Shown here: positions 8,855 to 18,120 of the stretch, one piece after another | Numbering within the stretch: the stretch's first letter is position 1 | Layout of the letters: every line of letters begins with the position of its first letter | Source of the DNA: Selenomonas sp. oral taxon 920 | GTDB taxonomy: Bacteria > Bacillota > Negativicutes > Selenomonadales > Selenomonadaceae | Direction: 5' to 3' | Assembly: GCF_001717585.1 (NCBI RefSeq) | Contig: NZ_CP017042.1 | Location: 533,501-597,500, forward strand | Length of the DNA: 64,000 bases | Program-made: the position numbers and the translations under genes | The notes under the pieces: generated by a model | What the model saw: only the letters and a program-made list of their open reading frames with translations | What the model was told of the DNA's origin: nothing | Database searches by the model: none

Positions 8855-9328
8855 ATGGGAAAGAAGAACGAGAGCGTCAAGATCGCCTGTGAGAACCGCA
8901 AGGCGCGTCATGATTATTTCATCCACGAGACATACGAGGCAGGGCTGGAACTCGTCGGAACGGAGGTCAAGTCCCTGCGTGCGGGCAAGGCAAATCTGCG
9001 CGACAGCTACGCCTATATCAAGAATGGGGAGATATTCCTCGACCATATGCACATCAGCCCCTATGAACAGGGCAATCAGTTCAACCACGACCCGCTGCGC
9101 GTGCGGCGTCTCCTCATGCACAAGGCGGAGATCCTGAAACTCTTCGGCAAGACGCGCGAGAAGGGCATGACACTCGTCCCGCTGAAGGTCTACTTCAAAC
9201 GCGGACGGGCAAAGCTCGAACTCGCCCTTGCGAGCGGCAAACACAACTACGATAAGCGGCAAAGTTTGCGTGCAAAGGATGCCAAACGTGAGGTTGAACA
9301 GGCGTTAAAGGCACGGCAGCGTGGATAG
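8855..9328 (+). CDS. smpB: SsrA-binding protein SmpB
   Basis: Binds tmRNA and delivers it to stalled ribosomes for trans-translation. The 157-residue product shows the family blocks: ENRKARHDYFI, GLELVGTEVKSLR, LRDSYAYI, HISPYEQGN, HDPLRVRRLLMH, KVYFKRGRAKLELALASGK and KHNYDKR, with a basic C-terminal tail that normally reaches the decoding centre. ATG 8855 follows GAGGAAT closely. The partner tmRNA gene (ssrA), next door in Bacillus, is not seen here. Confidence 0.97.
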   Translation: MGKKNESVKIACENRKARHDYFIHETYEAGLELVGTEVKSLRAGKANLRDSYAYIKNGEIFLDHMHISPYEQGNQFNHDPLRVRRLLMHKAEILKLFGKTREKGMTLVPLKVYFKRGRAKLELALASGKHNYDKRQSLRAKDAKREVEQALKARQRG

Positions 9329-9340
9329 ATCGGAGGATTT

Positions 9341-10699
9341 ATGCAGGAAAAGGAAGCATCGCCCGCACTTCGGCGCGGGCTGAAGAACAGACATCTCCAG
9401 ATGATCGCACTCGGAGGGGCAATCGGGACGGGGCTTTTCTACGGATCGGCATCCACGATTGCACTCGCGGGACCTGCGGTCATGCTCGCCTACCTTCTCG
9501 GCGGCATCATGATCTTCTTCATCATGCGGATGCTCGGCGAGATGGCGGTCGATGAACCGGTCTCCGGCTCGTTCAGTCACTATGCGGGCAAATACTGGGG
9601 CGACTTTCCGGGCTTCCTCTCCGGCTGGAACTACTGGTTCAACTACATCATTGTTTCCATGGCAGAGCTTGCGGCGGTCGGCATCTACATGAATTTCTGG
9701 CTGCCCGATCTCCCGCAGTGGCTCTCCGCACTCATCTGTCTTGCCGTCATTACCGCGCTCAACCTCATCAATGTGCGCGCATACGGCGAGATGGAGTTTT
9801 GGATGGCACTCGTCAAGATCACGGCGATTGTCCTCATGATCGGACTCGGCGGCTGGCTGCTCGTCACGGGCGCACCGTTTCCGGAGAACGTCAGCAATCT
9901 CTGGGAATACGGAGGATTCCTGCCGAACGGATGGTGGGGCTTCCTGCTCGGCACGGCCGTCGTCATGTTCTCGTTCGGCGGCATCGAACTGATCGGTATT
10001 ACGGCGGGCGAGGCGGAGGATCCAGACCGTACGATTCCACAGGCGATCAATCAGGTCATCTGGCGCATTCTGATCTTCTACGTCGGGACGATGGCGGTGC
10101 TCATGGCGCTCTGGCCGTGGAACGAGGTCGGCATGGAGGCGAGCCCCTTCGTGCAGATCTTCCGCAACGTCGGCATTCCAGCTGCCGCGCACATCCTGAA
10201 CTTCGTCGTTCTCACTGCCGCGATCTCCGTCTATAACTCTGCGATCTACAGCAACAGCCGCATGCTCTACGGACTCGCGCAGCGCGGGGATGCGCCGCAG
10301 GTGCTGAAAAGCCTCTCCGCGCGCGGCGTCCCTGTGCTCGGCATTTTGATCTCCTCGGGAATTACGTTGATTGTCGTCTTTCTGAACTACTTCTTTCCGG
10401 GTGACGCGTTCCTCTATCTCATCTCGATTGCAACCTGTGCCGCTGTGATCAGCTGGGTGACGATCGTCGTGACGCATTTGAAATTCCGTCGAAAGGCGGA
10501 GCGTGAGGGAAAGCACATCAAATTTCGCGCGCCGCTGTATCCGTGGATCAACTACATCTGTATCATATTCCTCATCGGCGTTGTTGTCATGATGGCGCAG
10601 ATCCCGGGCATGCAGCTCGCCGTGCCCATTCTGCCCGCATGGCTGCTCGTGCTCTGGCTCGGTTATCGCTCGAAACAAAAGAGAGCAAACAAGCGCTGA
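9341..10699 (+). CDS. Amino-acid permease (APC superfamily, AAT type)
   Basis: Secondary amino-acid:H+ symporter of 452 residues with about 12 membrane segments. The N-terminal block LKNRHLQMIALGGAIGTGLFYGSA is the AAT (LysP/GabP/ProY/AnsP) signature, where GGAIGTGLF lines the substrate site. A second family motif, MLGEMAVDEPVSGSFSHYA, follows at ~62. The C-terminus ends in basic residues (RSKQKRANKR). ATG 9341 follows GGAGG, 12 bases after smpB. A terminator follows, closing the secG-to-permease transcription region. The amino acid transported cannot be told from sequence alone. Confidence 0.85.
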   Translation: MQEKEASPALRRGLKNRHLQMIALGGAIGTGLFYGSASTIALAGPAVMLAYLLGGIMIFFIMRMLGEMAVDEPVSGSFSHYAGKYWGDFPGFLSGWNYWFNYIIVSMAELAAVGIYMNFWLPDLPQWLSALICLAVITALNLINVRAYGEMEFWMALVKITAIVLMIGLGGWLLVTGAPFPENVSNLWEYGGFLPNGWWGFLLGTAVVMFSFGGIELIGITAGEAEDPDRTIPQAINQVIWRILIFYVGTMAVLMALWPWNEVGMEASPFVQIFRNVGIPAAAHILNFVVLTAAISVYNSAIYSNSRMLYGLAQRGDAPQVLKSLSARGVPVLGILISSGITLIVVFLNYFFPGDAFLYLISIATCAAVISWVTIVVTHLKFRRKAEREGKHIKFRAPLYPWINYICIIFLIGVVVMMAQIPGMQLAVPILPAWLLVLWLGYRSKQKRANKR

Positions 10700-10710
10700 G
10701 AGAACAATAG

Positions 10711-10740
10711 AGACACTCACACAGACGTGAGTGTCTTTTT
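10711..10740 (+). terminator. Intrinsic terminator after the amino-acid permease
   Basis: GACACTCAC (10712-10720) pairs perfectly with GTGAGTGTC (10727-10735) across a 6-base loop, then T5. Confidence 0.9.
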
Positions 10741-10761
10741 CATGTATACCGGCTTTTCCAT

Positions 10762-10790
10762 TAGACAAAAAGAAAAAAATATGTTAAAAT
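10762..10790 (+). promoter_or_regulatory. Predicted promoter of the zinc-ribbon gene
   Basis: TAGACA (10762-10767), 17-base A-rich spacer, TAAAAT (10785-10790), 35 bases before the ATG at 10825. Confidence 0.55.
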
Positions 10791-10824
10791 ATGTAATAAA
10801 AATTTAATAGTAAGGAGGAATAAT

Positions 10825-11472
10825 ATGATCTGTAAGGAATGTGGAGCGAAAATTGAAAAACTCACGCGTATTTGTCCGCATTGCGGAGAGCGGGCACTGA
10901 TCGATGACGAGCTTGAGACGTGGAGCTTCATTGCGGATACAGCGGCAAAGCACAAGCGGGAAATGCCCGCCGAGATCCCGCTGAACGAACCCGTGCCGAT
11001 CCCCGACGAACGCACGGCGCAGATCGACGGACTGGAGCGCCTGAAGGACTACTTCGTTCAGCACAGCAACCTCTACAAGATTGTTGAGGATCTGGACTAC
11101 ATCGAGAGCGGCCTGCACCGTCCGTCCTTTGTGCTCTGGCTGCTCGCCGGCGGACTGGTTGCAGCACTCGTCTACTTCCCTCTCTCCCCATTCCTGCCGG
11201 ATTTCATCTGGGCATACTACTTCGTGCTCTGGGGCGCGGTCACCACTGTCGGCTATCTGCGTGCCGGCCGCCGCTACGAACGCCGTAAGGCGGAGTACGC
11301 GCTCCTGCGCCGCGATGCGGAGAACGACCTGCGTGCGATGTACAACGACTGCGCGGACTGTTTTCTGCCGCTCGCCTGGACACCGCCGCCGCAGATCATA
11401 CGCATGCTCGATGCCCTGCGCTCGGGAGAGACCGACTCCGTGCGCGAGTATATGGAACGGGAGGCAGGATGA
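10825..11472 (+). CDS. Zinc-ribbon membrane protein, function unknown
   Basis: A 215-residue protein whose N-terminus is a zinc ribbon with two CxxC knuckles (C3/C6 and C17/C20; CKEC, CPHC). A hydrophilic stretch follows to ~95, then two adjacent membrane segments at ~103-121 and ~126-144 (LWLLAGGLVAALVYF; FIWAYYFVLWGAVTTVGYL), and an Arg-rich cytoplasmic C-terminal part. I do not recognise a characterised family; zinc-ribbon-plus-membrane-hairpin proteins are widespread and mostly unstudied. ATG 10825 has a strong AAGGAGGAAT. The last bases overlap the next start (ATGATGA), so the pair is translationally coupled. Confidence 0.7.
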   Translation: MICKECGAKIEKLTRICPHCGERALIDDELETWSFIADTAAKHKREMPAEIPLNEPVPIPDERTAQIDGLERLKDYFVQHSNLYKIVEDLDYIESGLHRPSFVLWLLAGGLVAALVYFPLSPFLPDFIWAYYFVLWGAVTTVGYLRAGRRYERRKAEYALLRRDAENDLRAMYNDCADCFLPLAWTPPPQIIRMLDALRSGETDSVREYMEREAG

Positions 11473-11846
11473 TGACGGCAAAGATTCAGATCAAGCGTAT
11501 CTATGAGGCGGCAGCTGCGGATGACGGATTCCGCGTGCTGGTCGACCGCCTCTGGCCGCGGGGCATATCCAAGGAGCGTGCGGCGCTCGACGACTGGTGG
11601 AAGGACATCGCTCCGTCGCCGGAGCTGCGCACGTGGTTCGGGCACAAGGAGGAGCGTTTTGCGGAGTTTGCCGAAAAATACCGTGCGGAGCTCTCGACCG
11701 GTACAGCCGCACCGACGCATATGGTGACGGTGAACGAACACCTTACAGCCGGGGAGAATGTCACGCTGCTTTACGGGGCAAAGGATCCAAAGATCAACCA
11801 GGCGCTTGTTCTGCGCGACTGGATGCATGCGATGATGGATAAGTGA
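11469..11846 (+). CDS. DUF488 / YeaO-like protein
   Basis: 125-residue cytoplasmic protein of the DUF488 (YeaO) family. Family blocks visible: IQIKRIYEA, GFRVLVDRLWPRGISKE, LDDWWKDIAPSPELRTWF, and a conserved late segment NVTLLYGAKD. No biochemical role is firmly established for the family. Start ATG 11469 overlaps the stop of the zinc-ribbon gene; ATG 11472 is an alternative one codon on. The gene ends at a hairpin shared with the convergent nhaC gene. Confidence 0.85.
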   Translation: MMTAKIQIKRIYEAAAADDGFRVLVDRLWPRGISKERAALDDWWKDIAPSPELRTWFGHKEERFAEFAEKYRAELSTGTAAPTHMVTVNEHLTAGENVTLLYGAKDPKINQALVLRDWMHAMMDK

Positions 11847-11860
11847 AGACATATACGAAA

Positions 11861-11895
11861 GAGCCGTCAATGGAGCAATGCTCCGTTGACGGCTC
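11861..11895. terminator. Bidirectional terminator between the YeaO-like gene and nhaC
   Basis: A 16-bp stem (11861-11876 with 11880-11895, one G-T pair, 3-base loop). T-rich bases follow mainly on the minus strand, so it should serve nhaC best. Confidence 0.7.
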
Positions 11896-11915
11896 TTATG
11901 CATGCTGCAGCAAAA

Positions 11916-13427
11916 TTACTTTTCTGCCGAACTCACGCGCGAGGAGAGAACTGCCATGAAGACGGCGAGGGCGGCGATGCCGATGCCGAGACCGATGTAG
12001 CCGTTCCCAGTGAGCCCATCGGTGATGTATCCGAGGAGGGAGCATGAGGCAACGACAGCGACGTAGGGCAGCTGTGTTGAGACGTGGTCGAGATGGTGGC
12101 ACTGTGCGCCTGCCGAGGCGAGAATTGTGGTGTCAGAGATGGGGGAGGCGTGGTCACCGCAGACTGCGCCCGAGAGGATGGCGGCGACGGAGACGACGAG
12201 GATATCGGGTGCGGTCTGACCGAGGACGGCGATCGCGATCGGGATGAGGATACCGAACGTGCCCCAACTTGTGCCCGTCGCAAAGGCAAGCCCCGCCGCG
12301 ACGAGGAAGAAGAGCGGCGGCAGGAACATGACAACGCCAGCGTTCGCCTGTACAACGGAGCCGACGAAGCCGCCGAGGTCGAGATACTCCTTGCTGCAGA
12401 TGCCTGAGAGTGTCCACGCGAGGCAGAGAATAAAGATCGCAGGGGTCATCGCCTTGAACCCCCAGCCAAAGCTGTCGCAGAACACATTGAACGAAACGAC
12501 GCGGCGCGGCAGGTAGAGCAGTCCCGTAAAGACAAAGGCGATGAACGAGCCGAGCACAAGTGACTTCGACGAGTCGCAGTTTGCAAACGCCTCCGCAATG
12601 CTGTTGCCCTCGTGGATGCCGCCCGTGTAGAGCATTCCGTAGATGCACGCGCCGATGAGAACGAGGAGGGGCAGCATGAGGTCGATCATCTTGCCGCGTC
12701 CTTCGCTCGCCGCGCTTGCGGATGCCTCTGCCGTATCCTGATACTCCTTCGGGATCTCGAAATGCGCATTGGATTTCTCAACGCTTTTCCGCATCGCGCC
12801 GAAGTCGCGCCCCGTCCAGATGATGAAGAGCATGAAGAGGAGCGTGAGCCACGCATAGAGATTGAACGGGATCGTCTGCAAAAAGAGCATAAAGCCGTCG
12901 ATCTGCGCATCCTCGGGGAGCGAGGAGCCAACCGCCGCCGCCCAGCTCGAGACGGGGGCGATGATACAGATCGGCGCGGCGGTCGCATCGATGATGTAGG
13001 CGAGCTTCGTGCGTGCAATCTGGAACTTGTCCGTAACGGGGCGCATGACCGTACCGACGGTGAGGCAGTTGAAATAGTCGTCGATGAAGATGACGATGCC
13101 GAGCAGTACGGTGACGAGGGAGGCACTGCGCTTCCCCTTGATCGTGCGCGTCGCCCATTCGCCGTAGGCGTTCATTGCACCCGAGCGCGTGATGGCGGCG
13201 ACGAGGATGCCGAGGATGACGAGAAAGACGAGGATGTTGACATTGCTGCCGACCTTGTCCGCCATCACCTGAAACATCGTGAGCGTTGCCTGCAGGAAAT
13301 TCCCGCCCGCAAAGAGCATTGCCCCCGAGAAGATGCCGATGATAAGGGACATATAGACTTCCTTCGTCCAAAGCGCGAGTACGATGGTGATGATCGGCGG
13401 CAGAATCGACCATGCGGTTGCTGTCAT
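11916..13427 (-). CDS. nhaC: NhaC-family Na+/H+ antiporter
   Basis: Integral inner-membrane antiporter of the NhaC/YuiF (IT superfamily) type, 503 residues with about 11-12 hydrophobic segments. Distinctive features are the IDDYFNCLTVGTVMRP block near residue 115, APICIIAPVSSWAA near 150, GTSWGTFGILIPIA near 395 and GDHASPISDTTILASAGA near 430, all typical of NhaC proteins. It probably exports Na+ in exchange for protons or a small anion; the true substrate within NhaC-like proteins varies. ATG 13427 is the start. A good promoter lies 47 bases upstream. Confidence 0.87.
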   Translation of the reverse strand: MTATAWSILPPIITIVLALWTKEVYMSLIIGIFSGAMLFAGGNFLQATLTMFQVMADKVGSNVNILVFLVILGILVAAITRSGAMNAYGEWATRTIKGKRSASLVTVLLGIVIFIDDYFNCLTVGTVMRPVTDKFQIARTKLAYIIDATAAPICIIAPVSSWAAAVGSSLPEDAQIDGFMLFLQTIPFNLYAWLTLLFMLFIIWTGRDFGAMRKSVEKSNAHFEIPKEYQDTAEASASAASEGRGKMIDLMLPLLVLIGACIYGMLYTGGIHEGNSIAEAFANCDSSKSLVLGSFIAFVFTGLLYLPRRVVSFNVFCDSFGWGFKAMTPAIFILCLAWTLSGICSKEYLDLGGFVGSVVQANAGVVMFLPPLFFLVAAGLAFATGTSWGTFGILIPIAIAVLGQTAPDILVVSVAAILSGAVCGDHASPISDTTILASAGAQCHHLDHVSTQLPYVAVVASCSLLGYITDGLTGNGYIGLGIGIAALAVFMAVLSSRVSSAEK

Positions 13428-13473
13428 GAGTTAGATACACTCCCTAAGATATTATTTTACAAAACCGCTTACC

Positions 13474-13501
13474 ATTATAGCAAAAAAACGGAATTTGGCA
13501 A
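13474..13501 (-). promoter_or_regulatory. Sigma-70 promoter of nhaC
   Basis: On the minus strand TTGCCA (13501-13496), 16-base spacer, then a perfect TATAAT (13479-13474). Confidence 0.75.
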
Positions 13502-13536
13502 AAGGTTCGGATGAAAAATTGCAGCACTAAATTTCT

Positions 13537-13565
13537 TTGACAGAGGGCATGTATAAATATATTTT
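13537..13565 (+). promoter_or_regulatory. Candidate promoter of the chemotaxis receptor gene
   Basis: Perfect TTGACA (13537-13542), 17-base spacer, TATTTT (13560-13565). A sigma-28-like alternative overlaps it: TAAA (13528-13531), 15 bases, GCATGTAT (13547-13554). The leader to the start codon is ~150 bases and otherwise shows only a weak GCAGC/GCTGC hairpin near 13635. Confidence 0.4.
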
Positions 13566-13723
13566 GCCGAGGCAGGAAAAAATGTTTATGCGGCGAATTA
13601 GAAAATCGTACACGAAAGTTATTTTTGATGGCAGCATGCGCTGCTGTCTTTGCGCGCGGTTATGGCAAGGAGTGCCTCGTTCTGCGTTGAAATGACCGGG
13701 CGCAGGGGAAAGGAGAGAATATT

Positions 13724-15856
13724 TTGCAGGAACAAGGGCTAAAGAAGGGAAGGGGTATCGGCTTTCAGCTGAACGCGATCACGCTCATCGGGATTGTTGT
13801 GATGGTGACGATCCTTGTCTCGTTCGTTGGCTATCGTGCCTACGATGAACTCCTCGCCGTTGGATCGCAGGCGAAGTACAATGAGCTGGGCGACAAGGTG
13901 CGCCCCGTAGTCGGTAGCTACGACGCGGTCAAGCAGTCGGGACTGGATCTGCGTCAGCACATCTACGAGCTCATGAAGGCTCCCCCCGAGGCACGCAGCC
14001 GTGAGGCACTGAACGCACTGCTTGAGGATGTCATGGAGTCCAATCCGAACCTCGTCGGGGTGGGCGTGGTATTCGAGCCGAATGCGTTCGACGGGCAGGA
14101 TGCGGCGCATGTGGCCGACCCGCTCTCCGACGGGACGGGGCGTGTGATTCCGTTTGTGGGACGCGAGGGCGGTGTGCTTGAGTTCGAGCCGACGACCGGC
14201 TACGATACGGACTCGTGGTACACGGAGCCGGCAAAGACCTCGAAGCCGACGCTCACGCCGGCATACTATGATGAAGTCGGCGGCAAGAAAACACTCATGG
14301 CCTCCATCGGTCTGCCGATCCTTGTCGACGGCCGTTTTGTCGGTGCGATCACGCTCGACTTCGACATGGACAAGGTTCAGGAGATGTTCGAGAAGCTCAG
14401 TACGCCCGACAACATCTACCTCATGCTCGATAGCAAGGGACAGGTCATCGCACACGGCACGAACCGGGATATGGTTATGAAGGACGCGTTCCAACTCATG
14501 CATCTGGATGCGGCAGAGCAGAAGGAAATCTTCTCAGACGGATCGTACAGAAAAACGCAGGTCTCCCCGACCACGGGTAAGGACTCGGTCTATGTCTACC
14601 ATGCGGTTCAGTACAACGGGATGGATACGTCGTGGGTGGTCTTCTCCATTACGGACAAGGATAAGTTTACCGGCGCAGCACGCCATATGGTCATCTTCTC
14701 CGTTGTGCTGGCAGTGATCTGTACCGTGGTGCTCGTCATCGCACTCGCAATGTTCATCCAGCGTCGTTTGATTGTACCGATTGGAGATGTGACGGGGATT
14801 TTGACGCGTTTTTCCGATCTCGATCTGGATCACGAGAAGGGAAAGCATGCTGCGATCTATCTGGATCGTGCCGATGAGATCGGCGCGATGGTTCGTTCGC
14901 TCGGGCGCATGGCGAACAGCCTGCGCGAGATTATCGGCAAGATCAACGGTGCCTCCCAGTCGGTTGCGGCGACGAGCGAGGAACTGACGGCGACGGCACA
15001 GAACACGGCGCACTCGGCGGAGACCGTGCGCAAGGGCATTCACGACATTGCCGAGAGTGCGCGTGTACAGGTGAAGGATACGCAGGATGCGGTCGATCAT
15101 ACAGAGCAGATTCTCGGGCTGCTTGATGACAACCGCAAGGTCATGGAGGAGATGAACGCGGCGACGGCGAACATCCAGAAACGCCAGTCCGAGGGCGCGG
15201 AGATCCTCTCCGACCTCATGAAGAAGTCCACCGAAACCGCCGATGCCACACAGGAAGTCTCGCGCGTGGTCGAGGAGACGAATGAGCGTGCGGAGCGCAT
15301 CGAAGAGGCGAGCGCGATGATTCAGTCCATCTCCGAGCAGACGAACCTCCTCGCGCTCAACGCTGCCATCGAGGCGGCGCGTGCGGGCGAGGCGGGACGC
15401 GGATTCGCGGTCGTCGCCGAGGAGATCCGCAAGCTTGCCGAGCAGTCGCGCGGCTTTACGGATGAGATCAACGGCATCATCGGCGAGCTGAAGATGAAGT
15501 CGCAGCAGGCGGTTGATACGATGGAGGTCTCCAAGAAGCTGGTCGAGGAGAGCAACGTCAACCTCGGACGCACACAGCGCCGCTTTGAGATGATTGCCGA
15601 GGCGGTCGAAGGCGCGAACAGTGTCGTTACGAAGCTGAACGAATCCGCTGAGAAGTTGACGGAGAAGAATAAGGCAATCGCTGCCGTCAGCAACAAGCTC
15701 ATGGATATGGCGAAAGAGAATGACGTAACGACGGATGAGGCAGAAGCCGCCGTCGACACGCAGACGCAGGCACTCGCGGACATCGCCGAGGCGAGCGAGA
15801 GCCTTGCCCAGATCGCAACGGATCTGCAGAACGAGATCGAGCGTTTCCGCGTTTGA
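13724..15856 (+). CDS. Methyl-accepting chemotaxis protein with Cache sensor
   Basis: Transmembrane chemoreceptor of 710 residues. A first membrane segment at ~17-37 precedes a large extracytoplasmic double-Cache-like domain (~40-315; [35 protein letters not shown]). A second membrane segment lies at ~325-347, then HAMP to ~400 and the methyl-accepting signalling domain. The kinase-contact hairpin tip is clear: [20 protein letters not shown]. There is no C-terminal NWETF-like CheR tether. Such Cache domains often bind amino or carboxylic acids; the ligand is unknown. TTG 13724 is preceded by AAAGGAGAG. No other chemotaxis gene is nearby, so this is a stand-alone receptor. Confidence 0.93.
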   Translation: MQEQGLKKGRGIGFQLNAITLIGIVVMVTILVSFVGYRAYDELLAVGSQAKYNELGDKVRPVVGSYDAVKQSGLDLRQHIYELMKAPPEARSREALNALLEDVMESNPNLVGVGVVFEPNAFDGQDAAHVADPLSDGTGRVIPFVGREGGVLEFEPTTGYDTDSWYTEPAKTSKPTLTPAYYDEVGGKKTLMASIGLPILVDGRFVGAITLDFDMDKVQEMFEKLSTPDNIYLMLDSKGQVIAHGTNRDMVMKDAFQLMHLDAAEQKEIFSDGSYRKTQVSPTTGKDSVYVYHAVQYNGMDTSWVVFSITDKDKFTGAARHMVIFSVVLAVICTVVLVIALAMFIQRRLIVPIGDVTGILTRFSDLDLDHEKGKHAAIYLDRADEIGAMVRSLGRMANSLREIIGKINGASQSVAATSEELTATAQNTAHSAETVRKGIHDIAESARVQVKDTQDAVDHTEQILGLLDDNRKVMEEMNAATANIQKRQSEGAEILSDLMKKSTETADATQEVSRVVEETNERAERIEEASAMIQSISEQTNLLALNAAIEAARAGEAGRGFAVVAEEIRKLAEQSRGFTDEINGIIGELKMKSQQAVDTMEVSKKLVEESNVNLGRTQRRFEMIAEAVEGANSVVTKLNESAEKLTEKNKAIAAVSNKLMDMAKENDVTTDEAEAAVDTQTQALADIAEASESLAQIATDLQNEIERFRV

Positions 15857-15883
15857 TCGTCGGTTACCAGTATATTGACATTG

Positions 15884-15917
15884 AAAAGCCCTGCCGCAGG
15901 AATGTGGCAGGGCTTTT
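15884..15917. terminator. Bidirectional terminator between the receptor gene and the AEC gene
   Basis: AAAAGCCCTGCC (15884-15895) pairs with GGCAGGGCTTTT (15906-15917); A and T runs flank both sides. Confidence 0.88.
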
Positions 15918-15931
15918 GCCTATGTACAGTC

Positions 15932-16885
15932 TTACCGCAGCAGGAAGAACAGTGCGGGATAGACGAGGAAGAAGAAGGCGATGCTCGTGGTGAGAAAGCC
16001 GGAGATGGTATAGTCCACGTTGAGACGGTAGAGTTTTGCCGCCGTGACGGAGTTGATCGCCCCGGGAGTAACGGAGAAGACGAGGATCGCACCGAGAAGG
16101 ACGGGATCACTGACGAATGGATAGGAAATTGCCATCATGAAAGCGGGCAGGATGAGAAAGCGCAGGGCGAAGAGGTCGAGGGTGTACGGTGCGTAGCGGC
16201 GCGCACGGTGCAGGTTGACAAGTGCGCCGACGGGCAGCATGCCGAACCACGCGCCGAAGTGGATCAGTCCCTCAAACGCAGTGCCGACTGCGGGCGGGCG
16301 TTCGATGCCCGCGGCGTTGAGCGCAAGCCCCGCAGCCATGCCGAGGATGCTGAGCTGGTTCCACGAGAGGAAGATATCGAGGAACCGCATGTGGATCTTG
16401 CCGCCGCGTCCGTGATTTTTGTGCTGCAGATAGTAGTACTGCGCCATTGGAAATACGGCGAGCACGAGCATAAGTGTCTGAAAGATGCCCATGATCTGCG
16501 CGTAGGCAAAGCCCTGCTCGCCGTAGAGGATGTAGGCGCAGACACCGCCGAGGGTGGTAATGTTGGACATCATCGCATTCGCGAGGTATGCGCCGCGGTC
16601 GAGGGGATTATGATATTTACGGATGAAGAATGCCCAGCCGACAAGCCCCGGAACAAGGACGATGAGGATGCCGTAGACCGGGATGAGGGCAAGATCCCAC
16701 GAGATCGGCAGTGTCCAGCAGCTCATGAGGGCGAGCACGGTGTAGATGATGATGACGTTCAGGCGCAGGATACGGCTGATGAGTGCGTCGGAGATCTTCC
16801 CGTACCGATAGAGGAGATAGCCGACGATGAGCGGCGCGAGTAGGTCGGTGAAGAGGTAGATGATGCGGAAATCGGAATTATCCAA
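15932..16885 (-). CDS. AEC family transporter (copy 1)
   Basis: Auxin-efflux-carrier-type permease, 317 residues, ~10 membrane segments split into two five-segment halves. In bacteria this family moves malonate, malate or other small organic acids. The start TTG 16885 is chosen because the N-terminus (MDNSDFRIIYLFTDLLAPLI) then aligns with that of its upstream neighbour, and AGAAGGG stands before it. It lies 15 bases after the stop of copy 2 and shares long blocks with it (GVCAYILYGE, GFAYAQI, GMLPVGALVNL), so the pair arose by tandem duplication and is co-transcribed. Confidence 0.85.
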   Translation of the reverse strand: MDNSDFRIIYLFTDLLAPLIVGYLLYRYGKISDALISRILRLNVIIIYTVLALMSCWTLPISWDLALIPVYGILIVLVPGLVGWAFFIRKYHNPLDRGAYLANAMMSNITTLGGVCAYILYGEQGFAYAQIMGIFQTLMLVLAVFPMAQYYYLQHKNHGRGGKIHMRFLDIFLSWNQLSILGMAAGLALNAAGIERPPAVGTAFEGLIHFGAWFGMLPVGALVNLHRARRYAPYTLDLFALRFLILPAFMMAISYPFVSDPVLLGAILVFSVTPGAINSVTAAKLYRLNVDYTISGFLTTSIAFFFLVYPALFFLLR

Positions 16886-16900
16886 GAGAAGCCCTTCTTT

Positions 16901-17857
16901 CTATCGAAACATGAAAAATGTCACGGGGAATAGTATGGTTAGATACAGTACCGTCGTCACAAGAAAAACGGCAATGGTATAATCGACGTTCAGCTGATAG
17001 AGGCGCGCGGTGAGTGTGGCGTTGATCGCTGCGGGAACGCTCGCGAAGATGACGAGGGCGTTCTGCACGATCGGGTCGCTGATGAAGATGCGCGCGGCAA
17101 GGAAGGCGGCGAGCGGGACGATGAGGAAACGCAGGAGGATCATGTCGAGCGTCAGGTAGAAGAAGCGGCGCGCACGTCGAAAGTTGATGAGGGAGCCGAC
17201 GGGCAGCATGCCGAACCATGCTGCGATGTGAATGATGTAGGAGAATACCTCCGAGAGCAGCGGCGGCCGTGTGATGTCCGCGGCATTCAGCAGCAGACCT
17301 GCCGCCATGCCGAGGAGGCTGAGTTGATTCCATGAGACGAGCAGGCCAAGGAAGCTGCGTCCCTCGAGACGTGCGCTGCGGCCGTGGTTCTTGTACAGCA
17401 GGTAGTAGTACTGCGCCGCCGGAAACGCGAGCAGAACGAGCACGAGGTTCTGACAGGCACCGCCGATCTGCGCGTAGGCAAAGCCGCGCTCCCCATAGAG
17501 AATGTAAGCGCAGACACCGCCGAGCGTGCCGATGTTTGAGAGCAGAGCGGAGACGAGGTGCGTGCCGCGGTCGATGGGGCTGTGGAAGCGCTGTCCGAGA
17601 AAACGCCAGCTGAGGAAGCCCGGAAAGAGGATGATGAAGGCGAAGAATGCGGGCAGTACGAGAAGGTCACGCGTGAGCGGCAGTGCCCAGAAGCTGAAGA
17701 GTGAGAGCAGGGTAAAGAAGACGACGACGTTGATGCGAATGAGGCGGTTGAGCGTCGCATCCGAGAGCAAGTGTCGCTGATAGAGCAGATAGCCGACGAT
17801 GAGCGGCAGGATCAGATCGGTAAAGAGATAGATGAGCCGCGCGTTGATGTCATCCAT
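16901..17857 (-). CDS. AEC family transporter (copy 2)
   Basis: Second auxin-efflux-carrier-type permease, 318 residues, tandem paralogue of the next gene. Shared segments include IYLFTDL, LIVGYLLY, GVCAYILYGERGFAYAQI and FGMLPVGSLINF. The frame is open to 17920, but ATG 17857 (MDDINARLIYLF) matches the paralogue's N-terminus and has GGGGGATT in front, so it is preferred. First gene of a two-gene operon; its promoter carries an 8-bp inverted repeat over the -35 box, hinting at repression by a dedicated regulator that is not in the window. Substrate unknown, probably an organic acid. Confidence 0.85.
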   Translation of the reverse strand: MDDINARLIYLFTDLILPLIVGYLLYQRHLLSDATLNRLIRINVVVFFTLLSLFSFWALPLTRDLLVLPAFFAFIILFPGFLSWRFLGQRFHSPIDRGTHLVSALLSNIGTLGGVCAYILYGERGFAYAQIGGACQNLVLVLLAFPAAQYYYLLYKNHGRSARLEGRSFLGLLVSWNQLSLLGMAAGLLLNAADITRPPLLSEVFSYIIHIAAWFGMLPVGSLINFRRARRFFYLTLDMILLRFLIVPLAAFLAARIFISDPIVQNALVIFASVPAAINATLTARLYQLNVDYTIAVFLVTTVLYLTILFPVTFFMFR

Positions 17858-17897
17858 ATAAATCCCCCAAACATTGCGCAACAGAGATGGTGCGTTC

Positions 17898-17926
17898 ATC
17901 CTAGCACAAGTCACGGGCATTGTAAA
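17898..17926 (-). promoter_or_regulatory. Promoter of the AEC operon
   Basis: Minus strand TTTACA (17926-17921), 17-base spacer, TAGGAT (17903-17898), 41 bases upstream of the ATG. Confidence 0.6.
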
Positions 17927-17939
17927 TATTTTGCCCGTG
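17912..17939. promoter_or_regulatory. Inverted repeat over the AEC -35 box (candidate operator)
   Basis: CACGGGCA (17912-17919) and TGCCCGTG (17932-17939) are perfect inverse complements separated by 12 bases and enclose the -35 hexamer. No regulator gene adjoins. Confidence 0.5.
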
Positions 17940-18120
17940 TGCAGAGGAATGGGAAAAGTTCGTAAGATTTTGAGATGGGAGAGAGGAAAAGGCGGAAAGG
18001 GCGGCGAATATTTACCCTATGTTGTATAGTGTTTTGTTATGACCCGATGGCTTCGTCGATGGAGCATAAGGGGATTATGGGGATCGCCGAAGGCGTTTCC
18101 CAAGGAGGAGGGGACGTTAC

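Noticed and set aside
9305-10768. Long minus-strand open frame (487 codons) opposite the amino-acid permease, and similar long frames opposite topB, rnr, glgP and other genes
   Set aside because: They mirror real plus-strand genes with clear family motifs; high G+C and codon bias make the opposite frame open. Their translations are rich in Arg/His and match no known domain.
13566-13723. Cyclic-di-GMP riboswitch before the chemoreceptor gene
   Set aside because: I looked for GEMM-type conserved segments and tetraloop/receptor pairs and found no convincing match.
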